64,000 nt of DNA from assembly GCF_900157305.1 (NCBI RefSeq), contig NZ_LS974202.1, positions 2,901,661 to 2,965,660 on the forward strand. Reading direction: 5' to 3'. A model generated the notes under the pieces. It was not told where the DNA came from, did no database searches, and saw only the letters and a program-made list of their open reading frames with translations. Shown here piece by piece: positions 1 to 8,662 of the stretch. The stretch is from Mesotoga infera. Its GTDB lineage: Bacteria > Thermotogota > Thermotogae > Petrotogales > Kosmotogaceae. Numbering within the stretch: position 1 is the first letter of the stretch; each line of letters begins with the position of its first letter. The position numbers and the translations under genes were made by a program.

Positions 1-693
1 GTCTCCGGCTCGATCCCGATTCATGTGCATATCGCTGAAGGGCCGGAAGACCAGGAGAGGAGTCTTTCGCTCTACGACCAGAGAGTGCTGGAGAGATTTC
101 ACAGAAGCGGCCTGATGAGTCCGGGCTCTATATACGCCCACTGTATCCACACCACGCCCGAAGAGAGAGAGTTGATTCCCAAGACTGGCGGAAATTTAGT
201 GGTGAACGTCCAGTCGAACACGAACAACGGAGTAGGTCTGCCGGACTGGAAGAGCTTTTTAAGAGAGGGTATCGAAACGGCTATCGGGAACGACGGCTAC
301 GGTTTCAACCTCTGCCACGATGTGAGGTTCGCACTTCTTGCGCCCCATTACCTCTCCAGAGATCCGAGGGTGTCGGGTAGCCAGGACCTGAAAGATACGC
401 TTTTCGGAGCCAATTACCGTCTGGCAACCAGGACTTTCGGAGCAAATCTCGGAACCGTTCGCGAGGGAAGCGCGGCCGACCTGGTCGTGATCGATTACTC
501 CAGTCCGACGCCGGTAAAGGCCGGGAACTTTCTCGATCATTACTTCTTTGGGATCTGTGATAACATTAAGGTTACGGACGTCTTTGTCTCCGGAAGGCAT
601 GTACTCTCCGGCGGAAGGGCGACGCTGGTCGATGAAGAAGAGATCTACTCTGAGGCCAGAAGACTCTCGTTAAATCTATGGAAGAGAATATAG
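1..693 (+). CDS. ssnA: SsnA-like aminohydrolase, 3' part (5' end outside window)
   Basis: The reading frame is open from base 1, so this is the C-terminal ~230 residues of a metal-dependent amidohydrolase. Visible motifs fit the SsnA/chlorohydrolase branch: HVHIAEG, AHCIH (metal ligands), NVQSN, and GNDGYGF with the metal-binding Asp. The C-terminal part (GSAADLVVIDY) is the usual composite beta domain. SsnA-type proteins are typically found beside molybdenum hydroxylase and purine catabolism genes, and that is the context here. The substrate is unknown; deamination or hydrolysis of an N-heterocycle is an inference from family and neighbours. It is the first visible gene of a tightly packed + strand operon. 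Confidence 0.78.
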   Translation, partial: VSGSIPIHVHIAEGPEDQERSLSLYDQRVLERFHRSGLMSPGSIYAHCIHTTPEERELIPKTGGNLVVNVQSNTNNGVGLPDWKSFLREGIETAIGNDGYGFNLCHDVRFALLAPHYLSRDPRVSGSQDLKDTLFGANYRLATRTFGANLGTVREGSAADLVVIDYSSPTPVKAGNFLDHYFFGICDNIKVTDVFVSGRHVLSGGRATLVDEEEIYSEARRLSLNLWKRI

Positions 694-704
694 GGGGCGA
701 TACT

Positions 705-1784
705 GTGGACCTGTCCGCAAGACTCGGCAAACTATCACTCTCCAATCCCGTGATGCCCGCTTCGGGGCCGCTGACGGGCGACGATAAAAAGATGCTCTCG
801 ATAGCCGCATTCGGCGTCGGGGCGATGGTGACCAAGACTATCTCCACCGTGGCTGCGAAAGTGCCGCGGCCGTGCATAATCGCCACGAACAGTTACGTCG
901 TCAACACTGAGCTCTGGAGCGAGTTCCCTTACGAAAGATGGCTCGAAGAATTCATTCCGGCTTTCAGGGGTGAATCAGATCTTCCGCTGATCGTCAGTTT
1001 GGGATATTCGCCGAACGATCTCGAAAAGCTGGTGCCCCTTTTCGATAAATACGCCGACGCCTTCGAGCTATCTACCCATTACGTGGCCGACGATCCATCG
1101 CTGATGGAGGAGCTGATATCGGCCGTCAAGAGAAACAGCGACCGGCCGGTTTTTTTGAAACTCGACCCTTCCGTGAACGATCCAGCCGTCATGGTACGGG
1201 CGATCGAAAAGGCCGGGGGTGATGGCGTGGTGGCCATAAACTCGCTCGGCCCGGTCTATCCTTACGACGCCACGCTGAAGCGTTCGCCCATGGGAAGCGG
1301 GGACGGCTTCGGTTGGATCAGCGGTCCGGCGATCAAGACGCTGGCTCTCTCGATGGTCAGAAGAATACGCGAGGTCACCTGCCTCCCCGTTATAGGCGTG
1401 GGAGGCATCGCGAGCGCGGGGGACGTGGTCGATTTTTTGAGCGCCGGTGCCGACGCGGTGCAACTGCTTTCCGGAGCGTTGATAAAGGGAAAGGATATAT
1501 ACTCGAGAATAATCTCCGACCTTCCGAAGGTTCTGGAGAGCAGGGGCTTTCACAGTGTCGCGGAGGCGGTCTCAAGCGTCCGGCAGCCAGGTCTATCCTT
1601 CGAGGTGCGCAATCCGGCGATCGATCACGATAAGTGCACCAGGTGTGGTCTTTGCGTTTCGGTCTGCCCTTACTTCGCCCTCTCGCTGAACGGGATGGTG
1701 GAGGTCGATAGGGAGTCATGTTTCGGTTGCGGGCTCTGTCAGTCGCGTTGCCCGGTCGGTGCGATCGGGGGTGTGCTGATTTGA
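705..1784 (+). CDS. Dihydroorotate dehydrogenase-like (PreA-type) flavoprotein with two C-terminal [4Fe-4S] motifs
   Basis: An FMN-type TIM barrel (residues ~1-290) is followed by a bacterial ferredoxin domain with two CxxCxxC clusters (CTRCGLCVSVC and CFGCGLCQSRC). This is the architecture of PreA, the catalytic subunit of NAD-dependent dihydropyrimidine dehydrogenase. The phosphate-binding end of the barrel (VIGVGGIASAGD, then GADAVQLLSGAL) is intact. The segment where class 1 enzymes carry the catalytic-base Cys (NLSCPN) reads FELSTHYVADD here, so the Cys appears to be lost. I place the start at GTG 705 because a G-rich ribosome site (GGGGG at 693-697) lies 7 bases upstream; ATG 678 has no such site. 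The job is probably redox on a heterocycle, but the substrate is unknown. Confidence 0.75.
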   Translation: MDLSARLGKLSLSNPVMPASGPLTGDDKKMLSIAAFGVGAMVTKTISTVAAKVPRPCIIATNSYVVNTELWSEFPYERWLEEFIPAFRGESDLPLIVSLGYSPNDLEKLVPLFDKYADAFELSTHYVADDPSLMEELISAVKRNSDRPVFLKLDPSVNDPAVMVRAIEKAGGDGVVAINSLGPVYPYDATLKRSPMGSGDGFGWISGPAIKTLALSMVRRIREVTCLPVIGVGGIASAGDVVDFLSAGADAVQLLSGALIKGKDIYSRIISDLPKVLESRGFHSVAEAVSSVRQPGLSFEVRNPAIDHDKCTRCGLCVSVCPYFALSLNGMVEVDRESCFGCGLCQSRCPVGAIGGVLI

Positions 1785-3031
1785 GTAAGTACCGCCTAAG
1801 GTGCATAACCTGCTCGCAAGAGTACGACCCGGCGGAGGTGGAGTACACCTGCCCGGTCTGTGGCGATAGAAAGGGTACGCTGGAAGTGATCTATGATTTC
1901 GATATCGTCAGGCGTGAGTATTCGAGAAACAGGTTCGATTTAGGCAAAAACGGAATCTGGGCCTTCGATTTTCTCCTCCCCTTCGAGGGCGATCATTTCA
2001 AGCCGAACCTGCTGGTGGGCAACACTCCGCTTTACAGGTGCGATAATCTCTCGCGGAAGTACGGGGTAGGAGAAGTGTTCATAAAGGACGATGGAAGAAA
2101 TCCCACGGCCTCCTTCAAAGACAGGGCAAGCTCGGTGGTCGTGGCCAAGGCCGTCGAGAAGGGTTACGGAACGGTCTTCTGCGCCTCGACAGGCAACGCC
2201 GCGAGTTCTCTCTCGGGCATGGCTGCAGTTTCGGGGCTCGAGAGCGTCATCTTCGTCCCGGCGACGGCACCACAGGCCAAGCTGACACAGCTCCAGGTTT
2301 ACGGCTCGAAGGTTCTGGCGATAGAGGACAGCTACGATAGGGCTTTCGATCTGTCGATGGAGATCGGTCTTTCAAGGGGTTGGTACTGCCGCAACAGTGC
2401 CATAAATCCGTATCTGCTGGAAGGGAAAAAGACCTGCGCGCTCGAGTTGGCCTTTTCGATGATTGGCGGGCTTCCCGATTATGTTTTCGTCTCGGCCGGC
2501 GACGGCACGGTTTTATCCAGCTTCCACAAGGGTTTCGACGACCTGAGGGAGATGGGAGTGATCGACAGGCTTCCAATCATTGTAGGGGTCCAGGCCTCTG
2601 GCGCGGCTGCGATAAAGAAGACTTACGAAGCCGGTTTCCCCTTCGAGCCGATCGATATTCGGGCCAACTCGGTTGCCGACAGCATCTGCGTGGGCAAGCC
2701 GAGGGACGTGGTGAAGGCCTGTTGTTACACGCACAAGAACAAAGGTATGTTGATAGATGTTTCCGATAAGGAAATTCTTGAGGGTATAATCGAAATGGCC
2801 AGAGAAAGCGGCGTCTTCGCAGAACCAGCCGGTGCGACAGCCCTGGCCGGGTTCAAGAAGTGCGCGCGGCAGGGCCTGCTGGCCCGTGATAGCAGGGTCG
2901 TGGTCGTGGTGACGGGTAACGGTCTCAAAGATCTCAAAAGCCCTTCGTCGATCATGCCGGAACTTCGCAGGTTATCGCCCGAAAGAGAGGTTATCGAGGA
3001 GGCAATAGGTGAAGATCGATTTCAAGCTTAA
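1781..3031 (+). CDS. Threonine synthase-like PLP-dependent enzyme
   Basis: This is a fold-type II PLP enzyme of about 416 residues. An N-terminal zinc-ribbon-like Cys4 (CITC near residue 8 and CPVCG near residue 25) is typical of the threonine synthase branch. The cofactor lysine is in NPTASFKDRAS (about Lys113), and the PLP phosphate site is SAGDGTVLSS (GxGxG-like). The start is TTG 1781, which overlaps the upstream stop (ATTTGAG) and follows a GGGG stretch. A true biosynthetic threonine synthase would normally sit with hom or thrB. Here it lies in a molybdenum hydroxylase cluster, so a lyase or deaminase acting on an amino acid made in the pathway is possible. That reassignment is inference. 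Confidence 0.75.
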   Translation: MSKYRLRCITCSQEYDPAEVEYTCPVCGDRKGTLEVIYDFDIVRREYSRNRFDLGKNGIWAFDFLLPFEGDHFKPNLLVGNTPLYRCDNLSRKYGVGEVFIKDDGRNPTASFKDRASSVVVAKAVEKGYGTVFCASTGNAASSLSGMAAVSGLESVIFVPATAPQAKLTQLQVYGSKVLAIEDSYDRAFDLSMEIGLSRGWYCRNSAINPYLLEGKKTCALELAFSMIGGLPDYVFVSAGDGTVLSSFHKGFDDLREMGVIDRLPIIVGVQASGAAAIKKTYEAGFPFEPIDIRANSVADSICVGKPRDVVKACCYTHKNKGMLIDVSDKEILEGIIEMARESGVFAEPAGATALAGFKKCARQGLLARDSRVVVVVTGNGLKDLKSPSSIMPELRRLSPEREVIEEAIGEDRFQA

Positions 3032-3482
3032 TGGTAGGGATTACTCTCTGGAAGTGAGAGATGACATGAGGCTGCTGGACTTCCTCAGGGAAGAGCTGAA
3101 ACTCACCGGAACCAAGGAAGGTTGCGGCGAAGGTGAATGTGGAGCCTGCACGGTGATAATCGACGGCAAGGCCGTCAACTCCTGCCTGGTTCTTGCGCCG
3201 GAAATAGACGGAAAGGAAGTAATTACGGTGGAGGGCCTGGAAAGAGACGGCCGGCTGCATCCCCTTCAGGAGTCGTTCATAGAAAAGGGGGCCATACAGT
3301 GCGGATTCTGCACGCCCGGCATGCTGATGTCGGCCAAGGCGCTTCTGGACAGAAATCCAGACCCATCTGACGAAGAGATAATGGAGGCCATAGAGGGGAA
3401 CCTCTGCCGTTGCACGGGCTACTACAAGATAGTGCAGGCTATAAGGGCCGCGGCCGAAAAATCGAAAAATGGTGAAGTCTGA
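3009..3482 (+). CDS. Molybdenum hydroxylase [2Fe-2S] subunit (XdhC/CoxS family)
   Basis: A 157-residue iron-sulfur subunit of the xanthine dehydrogenase family. The plant-type [2Fe-2S] motif is GCGEGECGAC plus a later Cys near residue 60. The second cluster ligands are CGFCTPG and NLCRCTGY. It passes electrons from the molybdopterin site to FAD. The start is GTG 3009, inside the end of the preceding gene and 6 bases after GAGGAGG (2996-3002). It is one of two such subunits in the cluster (the other is at 5874) and the only one placed next to the MocA gene, so it may belong to a second enzyme whose large subunit is not in the window. Confidence 0.88.
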   Translation: MKIDFKLNGRDYSLEVRDDMRLLDFLREELKLTGTKEGCGEGECGACTVIIDGKAVNSCLVLAPEIDGKEVITVEGLERDGRLHPLQESFIEKGAIQCGFCTPGMLMSAKALLDRNPDPSDEEIMEAIEGNLCRCTGYYKIVQAIRAAAEKSKNGEV

Positions 3483-4053
3483 GAAATCTGAGAACGTTGC
3501 GTTGATCCTTCTGGCGGCTGGCACTTCGAGCCGCTTCAAGTCTGAAAAGCTGACAGCCTTCCTGAAAGGCAAAAGACTTTTGCAGTGGGCGATCGACAGT
3601 CTCGGCCCCCTCGAACTGGAAAAGATACTGGTGGTCAAGCCGGGCTTTCCGCTCGGACTCTTTTCCACCGACGGGTTCAGGGTAGTGGTGAATTACGATT
3701 ACCGGACGGGAATCGCCTCCAGTGTAAAGGCCGGATTGAAGAGCATCGATCCACGGTCGGAAGGATTGGTTCTGACGCTGGGCGATATGCCCTACATAGA
3801 GCGGAGGGACGTCGAGAGGCTCCTCGCCGAGGCCCCGCGTGGAAGGGAGATGACGGCCTTCGCTTTTCAGGGCGCAAAAGGCTTTCCCACTTTCGTTCCG
3901 CGGGAACTATTCCCCGAGCTTTCAAAGATCGAAGGGGATAGAGGGGCCTTCGCGCTGGTCAAGGAAGGGATCGCAAATTTCAGATCCATACGGGGAGAGA
4001 AACGTCATACGGTGGATATAGATCTTCCGGAGGATATAGAGGGTAAGTCTTGA
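3469..4053 (+). CDS. mocA: MocA-like molybdenum cofactor cytidylyltransferase / NTP transferase
   Basis: A 194-residue nucleotidyltransferase. The N-terminal LAAGTSSRFKSEKL is the NTP-binding loop, and LGDMPYI carries the metal-binding Asp. Members of this family transfer CMP to molybdopterin to give the dinucleotide cofactor used by molybdenum hydroxylases, which matches the surrounding subunit genes. It overlaps the preceding [2Fe-2S] gene by 14 bases, so the two are translationally linked. CTP versus GTP specificity cannot be decided from the sequence by eye. Confidence 0.82.
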   Translation: MVKSEKSENVALILLAAGTSSRFKSEKLTAFLKGKRLLQWAIDSLGPLELEKILVVKPGFPLGLFSTDGFRVVVNYDYRTGIASSVKAGLKSIDPRSEGLVLTLGDMPYIERRDVERLLAEAPRGREMTAFAFQGAKGFPTFVPRELFPELSKIEGDRGAFALVKEGIANFRSIRGEKRHTVDIDLPEDIEGKS

Positions 4054-4210
4054 GCGAGAGTGTTGCAGGTTGAGACGGGATAGTCGGCGCTTTTCGGATT
4101 CGTGCCCGGGGCGTGGAACAATGCCTATCGATGGTTCTCAGCGCTCCGATATTACTATGTTTCGTCGGAATCGGCGTCCACGGTGAAATGCGAAAGGGTG
4201 GTGGTGGCGT
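4054..4210. other. Intergenic gap inside the molybdenum hydroxylase cluster
   Basis: About 160 bases with no credible gene, in a cluster whose genes otherwise overlap or abut. No convincing promoter, terminator or palindrome was seen. A frame joined to the next gene stays open only from 4187. The gap may mark a deletion, because the next subunit has a short N-terminus and a large subunit would normally be expected nearby. Confidence 0.5.
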
Positions 4211-4225
4211 ATTTCCTTTAAATTA

Positions 4226-5038
4226 TTGATGCCCGTTGATGAGAGAGAACTCAAGAGTATGCTCGACGGCGAAGACTGCAAGATAATGGCCGGCGGGACG
4301 GATCTGCTGGTCAGGATAAGGTCGGGCAGGCTCTCCCCGGCCAGGGTGGTAAGTCTAGCCAGAATGAAGGGCATGGACGATATACTCGATCTGGGCGAGG
4401 AGATTTCGATCGGGAGCAGGGTGACGATGAGCGAGCTGCTCGATTGCGAACTCGTAGCTAACTGCTGTCCGATTCTACCGATGGCCATTCGCGAGATCGG
4501 AAGCCCGCAGATAAGGAACAGGGCAACGCTGGCGGGCAATCTGGTGAACGCCTCACCCGCAGGGGATTCTATTCTGGCCCTCTACCTCTCGAACGCGACG
4601 GTGGTGATCTTTGGTGCGAACGGGGAGCGGAGGGAGAAGGCTTCTTCCTTTATAAAGGGACCGGGAAAGACAACGCTCTCTAGAGACGAGTACGTCAACG
4701 CGATACTGGTCGAAAAGACAGCGGGCTATTTTCCCCAGTTCTATAAAGTCGGGCAGAGGAGTGCGATGGCGATCGCCGTCGCTTCGGTCGGCTCTTTGAT
4801 ATCCGGCACGAAAATTCGAATGGCCTTCGGCTCGGTTGCGCCCACAGTGGCCATGCCGGAGAAGGCCTGCGAGTATTTCGAGAAGGCCGGAGAGGAGTTC
4901 GACGATCGGGAGTTCACTAGACTGGCCATGCTTGCGATATCGCCGATAGACGACGTGAGGGCCAGCGCCTGGTACAGATCGACGGTGGTCAGGAACCTTG
5001 TTCAAAGAACTCTAAATGTCTGGAGAAAGAAGGGGTAA
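4226..5038 (+). CDS. Molybdenum hydroxylase FAD-binding subunit (first copy)
   Basis: FAD-binding subunit of the xanthine dehydrogenase/CoxM family, about 270 residues. The FAD motifs are KIMAGGTDLL near the N-terminus and GSPQIRNRATLAGNL. The start is uncertain. TTG 4226 and ATG 4229 have no ribosome site, and the protein from there is short at its N-terminus. The frame is open back to 4187 and codes FKLL just upstream, which fits the family's first strand. An ATT codon at 4211 follows a GGTGGTGG stretch and could be a rare start. It is followed after 2 bases by a second FAD subunit, so one may serve each of two hydroxylases or they may form an unusual complex. Confidence 0.8.
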   Translation: MMPVDERELKSMLDGEDCKIMAGGTDLLVRIRSGRLSPARVVSLARMKGMDDILDLGEEISIGSRVTMSELLDCELVANCCPILPMAIREIGSPQIRNRATLAGNLVNASPAGDSILALYLSNATVVIFGANGERREKASSFIKGPGKTTLSRDEYVNAILVEKTAGYFPQFYKVGQRSAMAIAVASVGSLISGTKIRMAFGSVAPTVAMPEKACEYFEKAGEEFDDREFTRLAMLAISPIDDVRASAWYRSTVVRNLVQRTLNVWRKKG

Positions 5039-5040
5039 TC

Positions 5041-5877
5041 ATGCTTTCGAACGTAAAAGAGTACTTCAGGCCAAAGACGGTAGAGGAGGCCTTCGAGATA
5101 ATGGAGGCCGACAGGGAGCATTCGATCTTCCTCTCGGGCGGCACGATAGTCGCATTGATGGAATCCTCAAGGATAGAAAGGATAATCGATCTTAAAAACC
5201 TCAGGTTCGATTCGGTCTCCATCAAAGAGGACGAGATAGTCGTTGGCGCGACTACCACGGTCGAGGCTTTCAGGAAGGACCCGCTGGTGAGGAAGGAGTT
5301 CGGCGATTTCTTCTATGATAGTTTCTCGCTGGTCGGCTCATGGCAAATAAGAAACATGGCCACGATTGGCGGCTCGATCGCCCCGAAGCTCGGCTGGTCT
5401 GATGTGAGCGCCTGTCTTCTTGCGGCTGGAGCCGGTCTCATAGTCTATGGCTCCGATGGTTATAGAAAGATGTTGCTATCGGATTACTTCGCTCTTCCGG
5501 CCGGTGAAAAGCCTTTAATAACCCACATAATAATAAAGAAGGACGGCTGGATATCGGCCTTCGAGAAGTTCTCAAAAACTACCTTCGATATCGCGACCGT
5601 GAACGTCGCCTTATCCATCATGCCCGAGAGGGGACGCATAAAAGCCGCGAGAGTCGTGTGCGGTTCGAGGCCGCAATACCCGATGAGGTTCGATACGATA
5701 GAGAGCGCCCTGGAGGAACTGGAGATCAACGATTTAATGCCCTCCATCGTGCGCAGTCTGGTCTTCGACAACTTCACCGGCGGATCGAACATGCTCGCCT
5801 CATTCGAATACAGAAAGCACCTCGCTTCGGTGATGGCGCAGAAGGCCGCCGAGAAGATAAAGGAGATGGTCATATGA
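5041..5877 (+). CDS. Molybdenum hydroxylase FAD-binding subunit (second copy)
   Basis: A 278-residue FAD-binding subunit. IFLSGGTIVAL is the first FAD-binding loop and GSWQIRNMATIGGSIA the second. The C-terminal domain is of the CO dehydrogenase flavoprotein type. It starts 2 bases after the preceding FAD subunit and its stop overlaps the start of the next gene (ATATGA). It forms a contiguous FAD / [2Fe-2S] / molybdopterin triplet with the two downstream genes, so it is the better candidate for the partner of the large subunit. Confidence 0.88.
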   Translation: MLSNVKEYFRPKTVEEAFEIMEADREHSIFLSGGTIVALMESSRIERIIDLKNLRFDSVSIKEDEIVVGATTTVEAFRKDPLVRKEFGDFFYDSFSLVGSWQIRNMATIGGSIAPKLGWSDVSACLLAAGAGLIVYGSDGYRKMLLSDYFALPAGEKPLITHIIIKKDGWISAFEKFSKTTFDIATVNVALSIMPERGRIKAARVVCGSRPQYPMRFDTIESALEELEINDLMPSIVRSLVFDNFTGGSNMLASFEYRKHLASVMAQKAAEKIKEMVI

Positions 5878-6347
5878 AAATAACGCTCGACGTCAACGGA
5901 AACCTTCACGAGATCAACATCGATCCGGGCGATTATCTCCTCGAAGTATTGCGAGATCTCGGCTATAAAAGCGTGAGGAGGAGCTGCCACTCGGCCAGTT
6001 GCGGAACCTGCACGGTTCTGGTAGGCGGGAAACCGGTCCTTTCCTGTTCAACCTTCGCCGCGTCCGTTGATGGCCAGCGCATCGAGACCGTCGAAGGACT
6101 TTCACAGGGCGAGAAGCTCCATCCCATACAGGAAGCGATTCTGGAGGAGGGAGGGGCGCAGTGCGGCTACTGTATACCGGGGATCGTTTTGACTGGCGAG
6201 GCGCTCCTGAGGGAGAATCCCGACCCTTCAGACGAAGACATAAAGCTGGCCCTGAACGGCAACATCTGTCGGTGTACAGGGTACGAGTCCCAGAACAGGG
6301 CGATTAAGAAGGCTGCCGAAGTGATGAGAGGTGACGACTATGAGTGA
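5874..6347 (+). CDS. Molybdenum hydroxylase [2Fe-2S] subunit (second copy)
   Basis: A 157-residue iron-sulfur subunit. The motif CHSASCGTC plus a later Cys holds the plant-type [2Fe-2S] cluster, and CGYCIPG with NICRCTGY holds the second. The start is ATG 5874, overlapping the stop of the FAD gene by 4 bases (ATGA). It differs clearly from the copy at 3009 (CHSASC against CGEGEC), so it is an old paralogue and not a recent duplication. Together with 5041 and 6340 it makes a complete three-subunit hydroxylase. Confidence 0.9.
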   Translation: MKITLDVNGNLHEINIDPGDYLLEVLRDLGYKSVRRSCHSASCGTCTVLVGGKPVLSCSTFAASVDGQRIETVEGLSQGEKLHPIQEAILEEGGAQCGYCIPGIVLTGEALLRENPDPSDEDIKLALNGNICRCTGYESQNRAIKKAAEVMRGDDYE

Positions 6348-8661
6348 TATGAGTGAAGCCTTTGAAACCGTTGGAAAACCGAAGAAGAAGCTCGACGGCA
6401 AGGCCCTCGTAAGGGGAAAACCCGTATATACTCCAGATTACGACGTCCCAGGCGCTCTCATCGTGAAACTCTTGCGCTCCCCGTACGCGCACGCGATAAT
6501 AAAGAGCATAGATGCCGATCGGGCAAGGGCTATCGAGGGTGTCGTCGCCATTCTGACTCACGAGGACGTAGAAAGGATTCCCTATTCCAGGGCCGGTCAG
6601 GGATACCCCGAGCCTTCGCCTTACGACACTTTCCTGCTCGACAGGAAGGTGCGCTATGTCGGAGACGCGGTCGCGATCGTGGCGGCTACCTCCGAGAAGG
6701 CTGCCTTGAAAGCCCTGAAGTCGATAGATGTCGAATACGAGCTGCTCGATCCTGTTCTGAACATGGAAGACTCGATGAGAGAAGGGGCACCCGTGATACA
6801 CGACGAGGAAGACTGCTCGGGAGTCTTCGATAAATCGAGAAACATCGCGGCGCACTTCGAAATGGAGATAGGAGATGTCGAGGAAACGCTCAACGGTTGC
6901 GATTACGTCATCACGAGAACCTACCACCTGGACACCCAGCTCCACGCCGCACTGGAACCGCACAACGCGGTGACCTACCTCGATCCCGCCGGCAGACTCA
7001 TTGTGGTGACATCCACGCAGGTTCCCTTTCATTGTCGGCGCATCCTTTCGAGAATACTGAAGAAACCGATATCGGAAATAAGGGTCATAAAGCCCAGGAT
7101 CGGCGGTGGCTTCGGCGGAAAGCAGTCGATAATAGCCGAACCTTACGCGGCGATGGTGACGCTCAAGACCGGAAGGCCGGCCAGAATAATCTACACCAGA
7201 GAAGAGGTCTCGATGGCCTCGAACATACGGCACGAGATGAAGTACGACATAACCGTGGGAGCCGACGCCAACGGCAGGATAAAGGCTATCTCCATGCGCG
7301 GTCTCTCCAACACGGGCGCCTACGGAGAGCACTGTCTGACGACTTTCATGGTCTCGGGCTCGAAAACTCTTCCGCTGTACAACAAGGTCGATGCCGTCCA
7401 TTTCGGCGGGGACGTGGTTTACACAAACCTGCCACCGGCCGGCGCTTACAGGGGATACGGAGCGCCACAGGGACTATTCGCGCTCGACTGCGCCATAGAC
7501 GAACTGGCGCACGAATTGAAGATCGACCCGCTTAAATTGAAGGAGATGAACTCGATCAGGGAGGGGGAGACCTCTCCGATCTTCAAGATAATGGGCGAGG
7601 GCCGTGAAGGCGTTCCACAGATAATGAAGAGTTGCAAACTCCAGGAGTGTATAGATCTGGGAAAGAAAGAGATAGGCTGGGACGAAAAGCGCGGCAGGCG
7701 CATGAGAAATGGGAGCAGGGTCAGGGGTGTAGGCTGCGCACTGGCCATGCAGGGATCGGGCATACCCAAGGTCGATATGGGCGCCGCTACGTTGAAGATG
7801 AACGAAGACGGCTCCTTCAACCTTCTGGTGGGAGCCACCGATATAGGCACCGGAAGCGATACCATTCTCGCCCAGATCGCGGCCGAGGTCCTCTCCGTGC
7901 CCCTGGAGAAGATAATCGTCTATTCTTCTGATACCGACGTGACACCCTTCGACGTAGGCGCTTACGCCTCCAGTACCACTTATGTCTCGGGAAACGCGGT
8001 GAGGCTGGCGGCCGAAAAGGTGAAAAAACAGATACTCGAGCTGGCGGCTAACTTCCTGGAGAGGGAGGAAAAGGAGCTGAAGCTCTCGGCCGGAACCGTG
8101 ACGTGCAGCGATGGAAGCTCGGTTAGCCTCGAGGAGCTCTGCACCAAACACATGTACACCTTCAATCAGCAACAGATCGCCGCGACGGCCTCCTACGTGG
8201 GAGAGGAGTCGCCACCACCCTTCCTGGCCACCTTCGCCGAGGTCGAGGTCGATACAGAAACCGGCAAAGTTTACCTGATAAACCTCGTCTCTTACGCCGA
8301 CTGCGGACTGGCACTAAACCCCATCCAGGCCATAGGCCAGCTCGAGGGCGCCTCGATGCAGGGCATAGGCTGGGCTCTTTATGAGGACATAATATACTCC
8401 AGCGGCGGCCGGATGCTCACCAACGATTTCTTCACCTACAAGGTTCCTTCCCGAATGGATTACGGGAAGCTGACCTGTGGTCTGGTCGAAAGCTACGAAC
8501 CCACTGGACCGTTCGGGGCAAAAAGTATCGGTGAGATAGGCATAGATTCGCCGATACCGGCGATCGGGAACGCGATCTTCGACGCCACGGGAATAAGGTT
8601 GAGACACGCCCCCTTCAGGAGCGAAAAGATCTTTTTCGAAATACTGAATCTGGAGGTATGA
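6340..8661 (+). CDS. Molybdenum hydroxylase large (molybdopterin-binding) subunit, xanthine dehydrogenase family
   Basis: About 773 residues, the usual size for a separate large subunit. Molybdopterin-site motifs are GGGFGGK (about residue 254), AYRGYGAPQ (about residue 371) and GATDIGTGSDT. The C-terminal GAKSIGEIG holds the catalytic Glu (about residue 732). The start is ATG 6340 with GAGAGGTGA just upstream; GTG 6331 lies inside that ribosome site. The family hydroxylates purines, nicotinate, aldehydes and related N-heterocycles, and the substrate cannot be fixed by eye. The SsnA and PreA-like neighbours favour a purine- or pyrimidine-like compound. Confidence 0.9.
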   Translation: MSDMSEAFETVGKPKKKLDGKALVRGKPVYTPDYDVPGALIVKLLRSPYAHAIIKSIDADRARAIEGVVAILTHEDVERIPYSRAGQGYPEPSPYDTFLLDRKVRYVGDAVAIVAATSEKAALKALKSIDVEYELLDPVLNMEDSMREGAPVIHDEEDCSGVFDKSRNIAAHFEMEIGDVEETLNGCDYVITRTYHLDTQLHAALEPHNAVTYLDPAGRLIVVTSTQVPFHCRRILSRILKKPISEIRVIKPRIGGGFGGKQSIIAEPYAAMVTLKTGRPARIIYTREEVSMASNIRHEMKYDITVGADANGRIKAISMRGLSNTGAYGEHCLTTFMVSGSKTLPLYNKVDAVHFGGDVVYTNLPPAGAYRGYGAPQGLFALDCAIDELAHELKIDPLKLKEMNSIREGETSPIFKIMGEGREGVPQIMKSCKLQECIDLGKKEIGWDEKRGRRMRNGSRVRGVGCALAMQGSGIPKVDMGAATLKMNEDGSFNLLVGATDIGTGSDTILAQIAAEVLSVPLEKIIVYSSDTDVTPFDVGAYASSTTYVSGNAVRLAAEKVKKQILELAANFLEREEKELKLSAGTVTCSDGSSVSLEELCTKHMYTFNQQQIAATASYVGEESPPPFLATFAEVEVDTETGKVYLINLVSYADCGLALNPIQAIGQLEGASMQGIGWALYEDIIYSSGGRMLTNDFFTYKVPSRMDYGKLTCGLVESYEPTGPFGAKSIGEIGIDSPIPAIGNAIFDATGIRLRHAPFRSEKIFFEILNLEV

Positions 8662-8662
8662 T

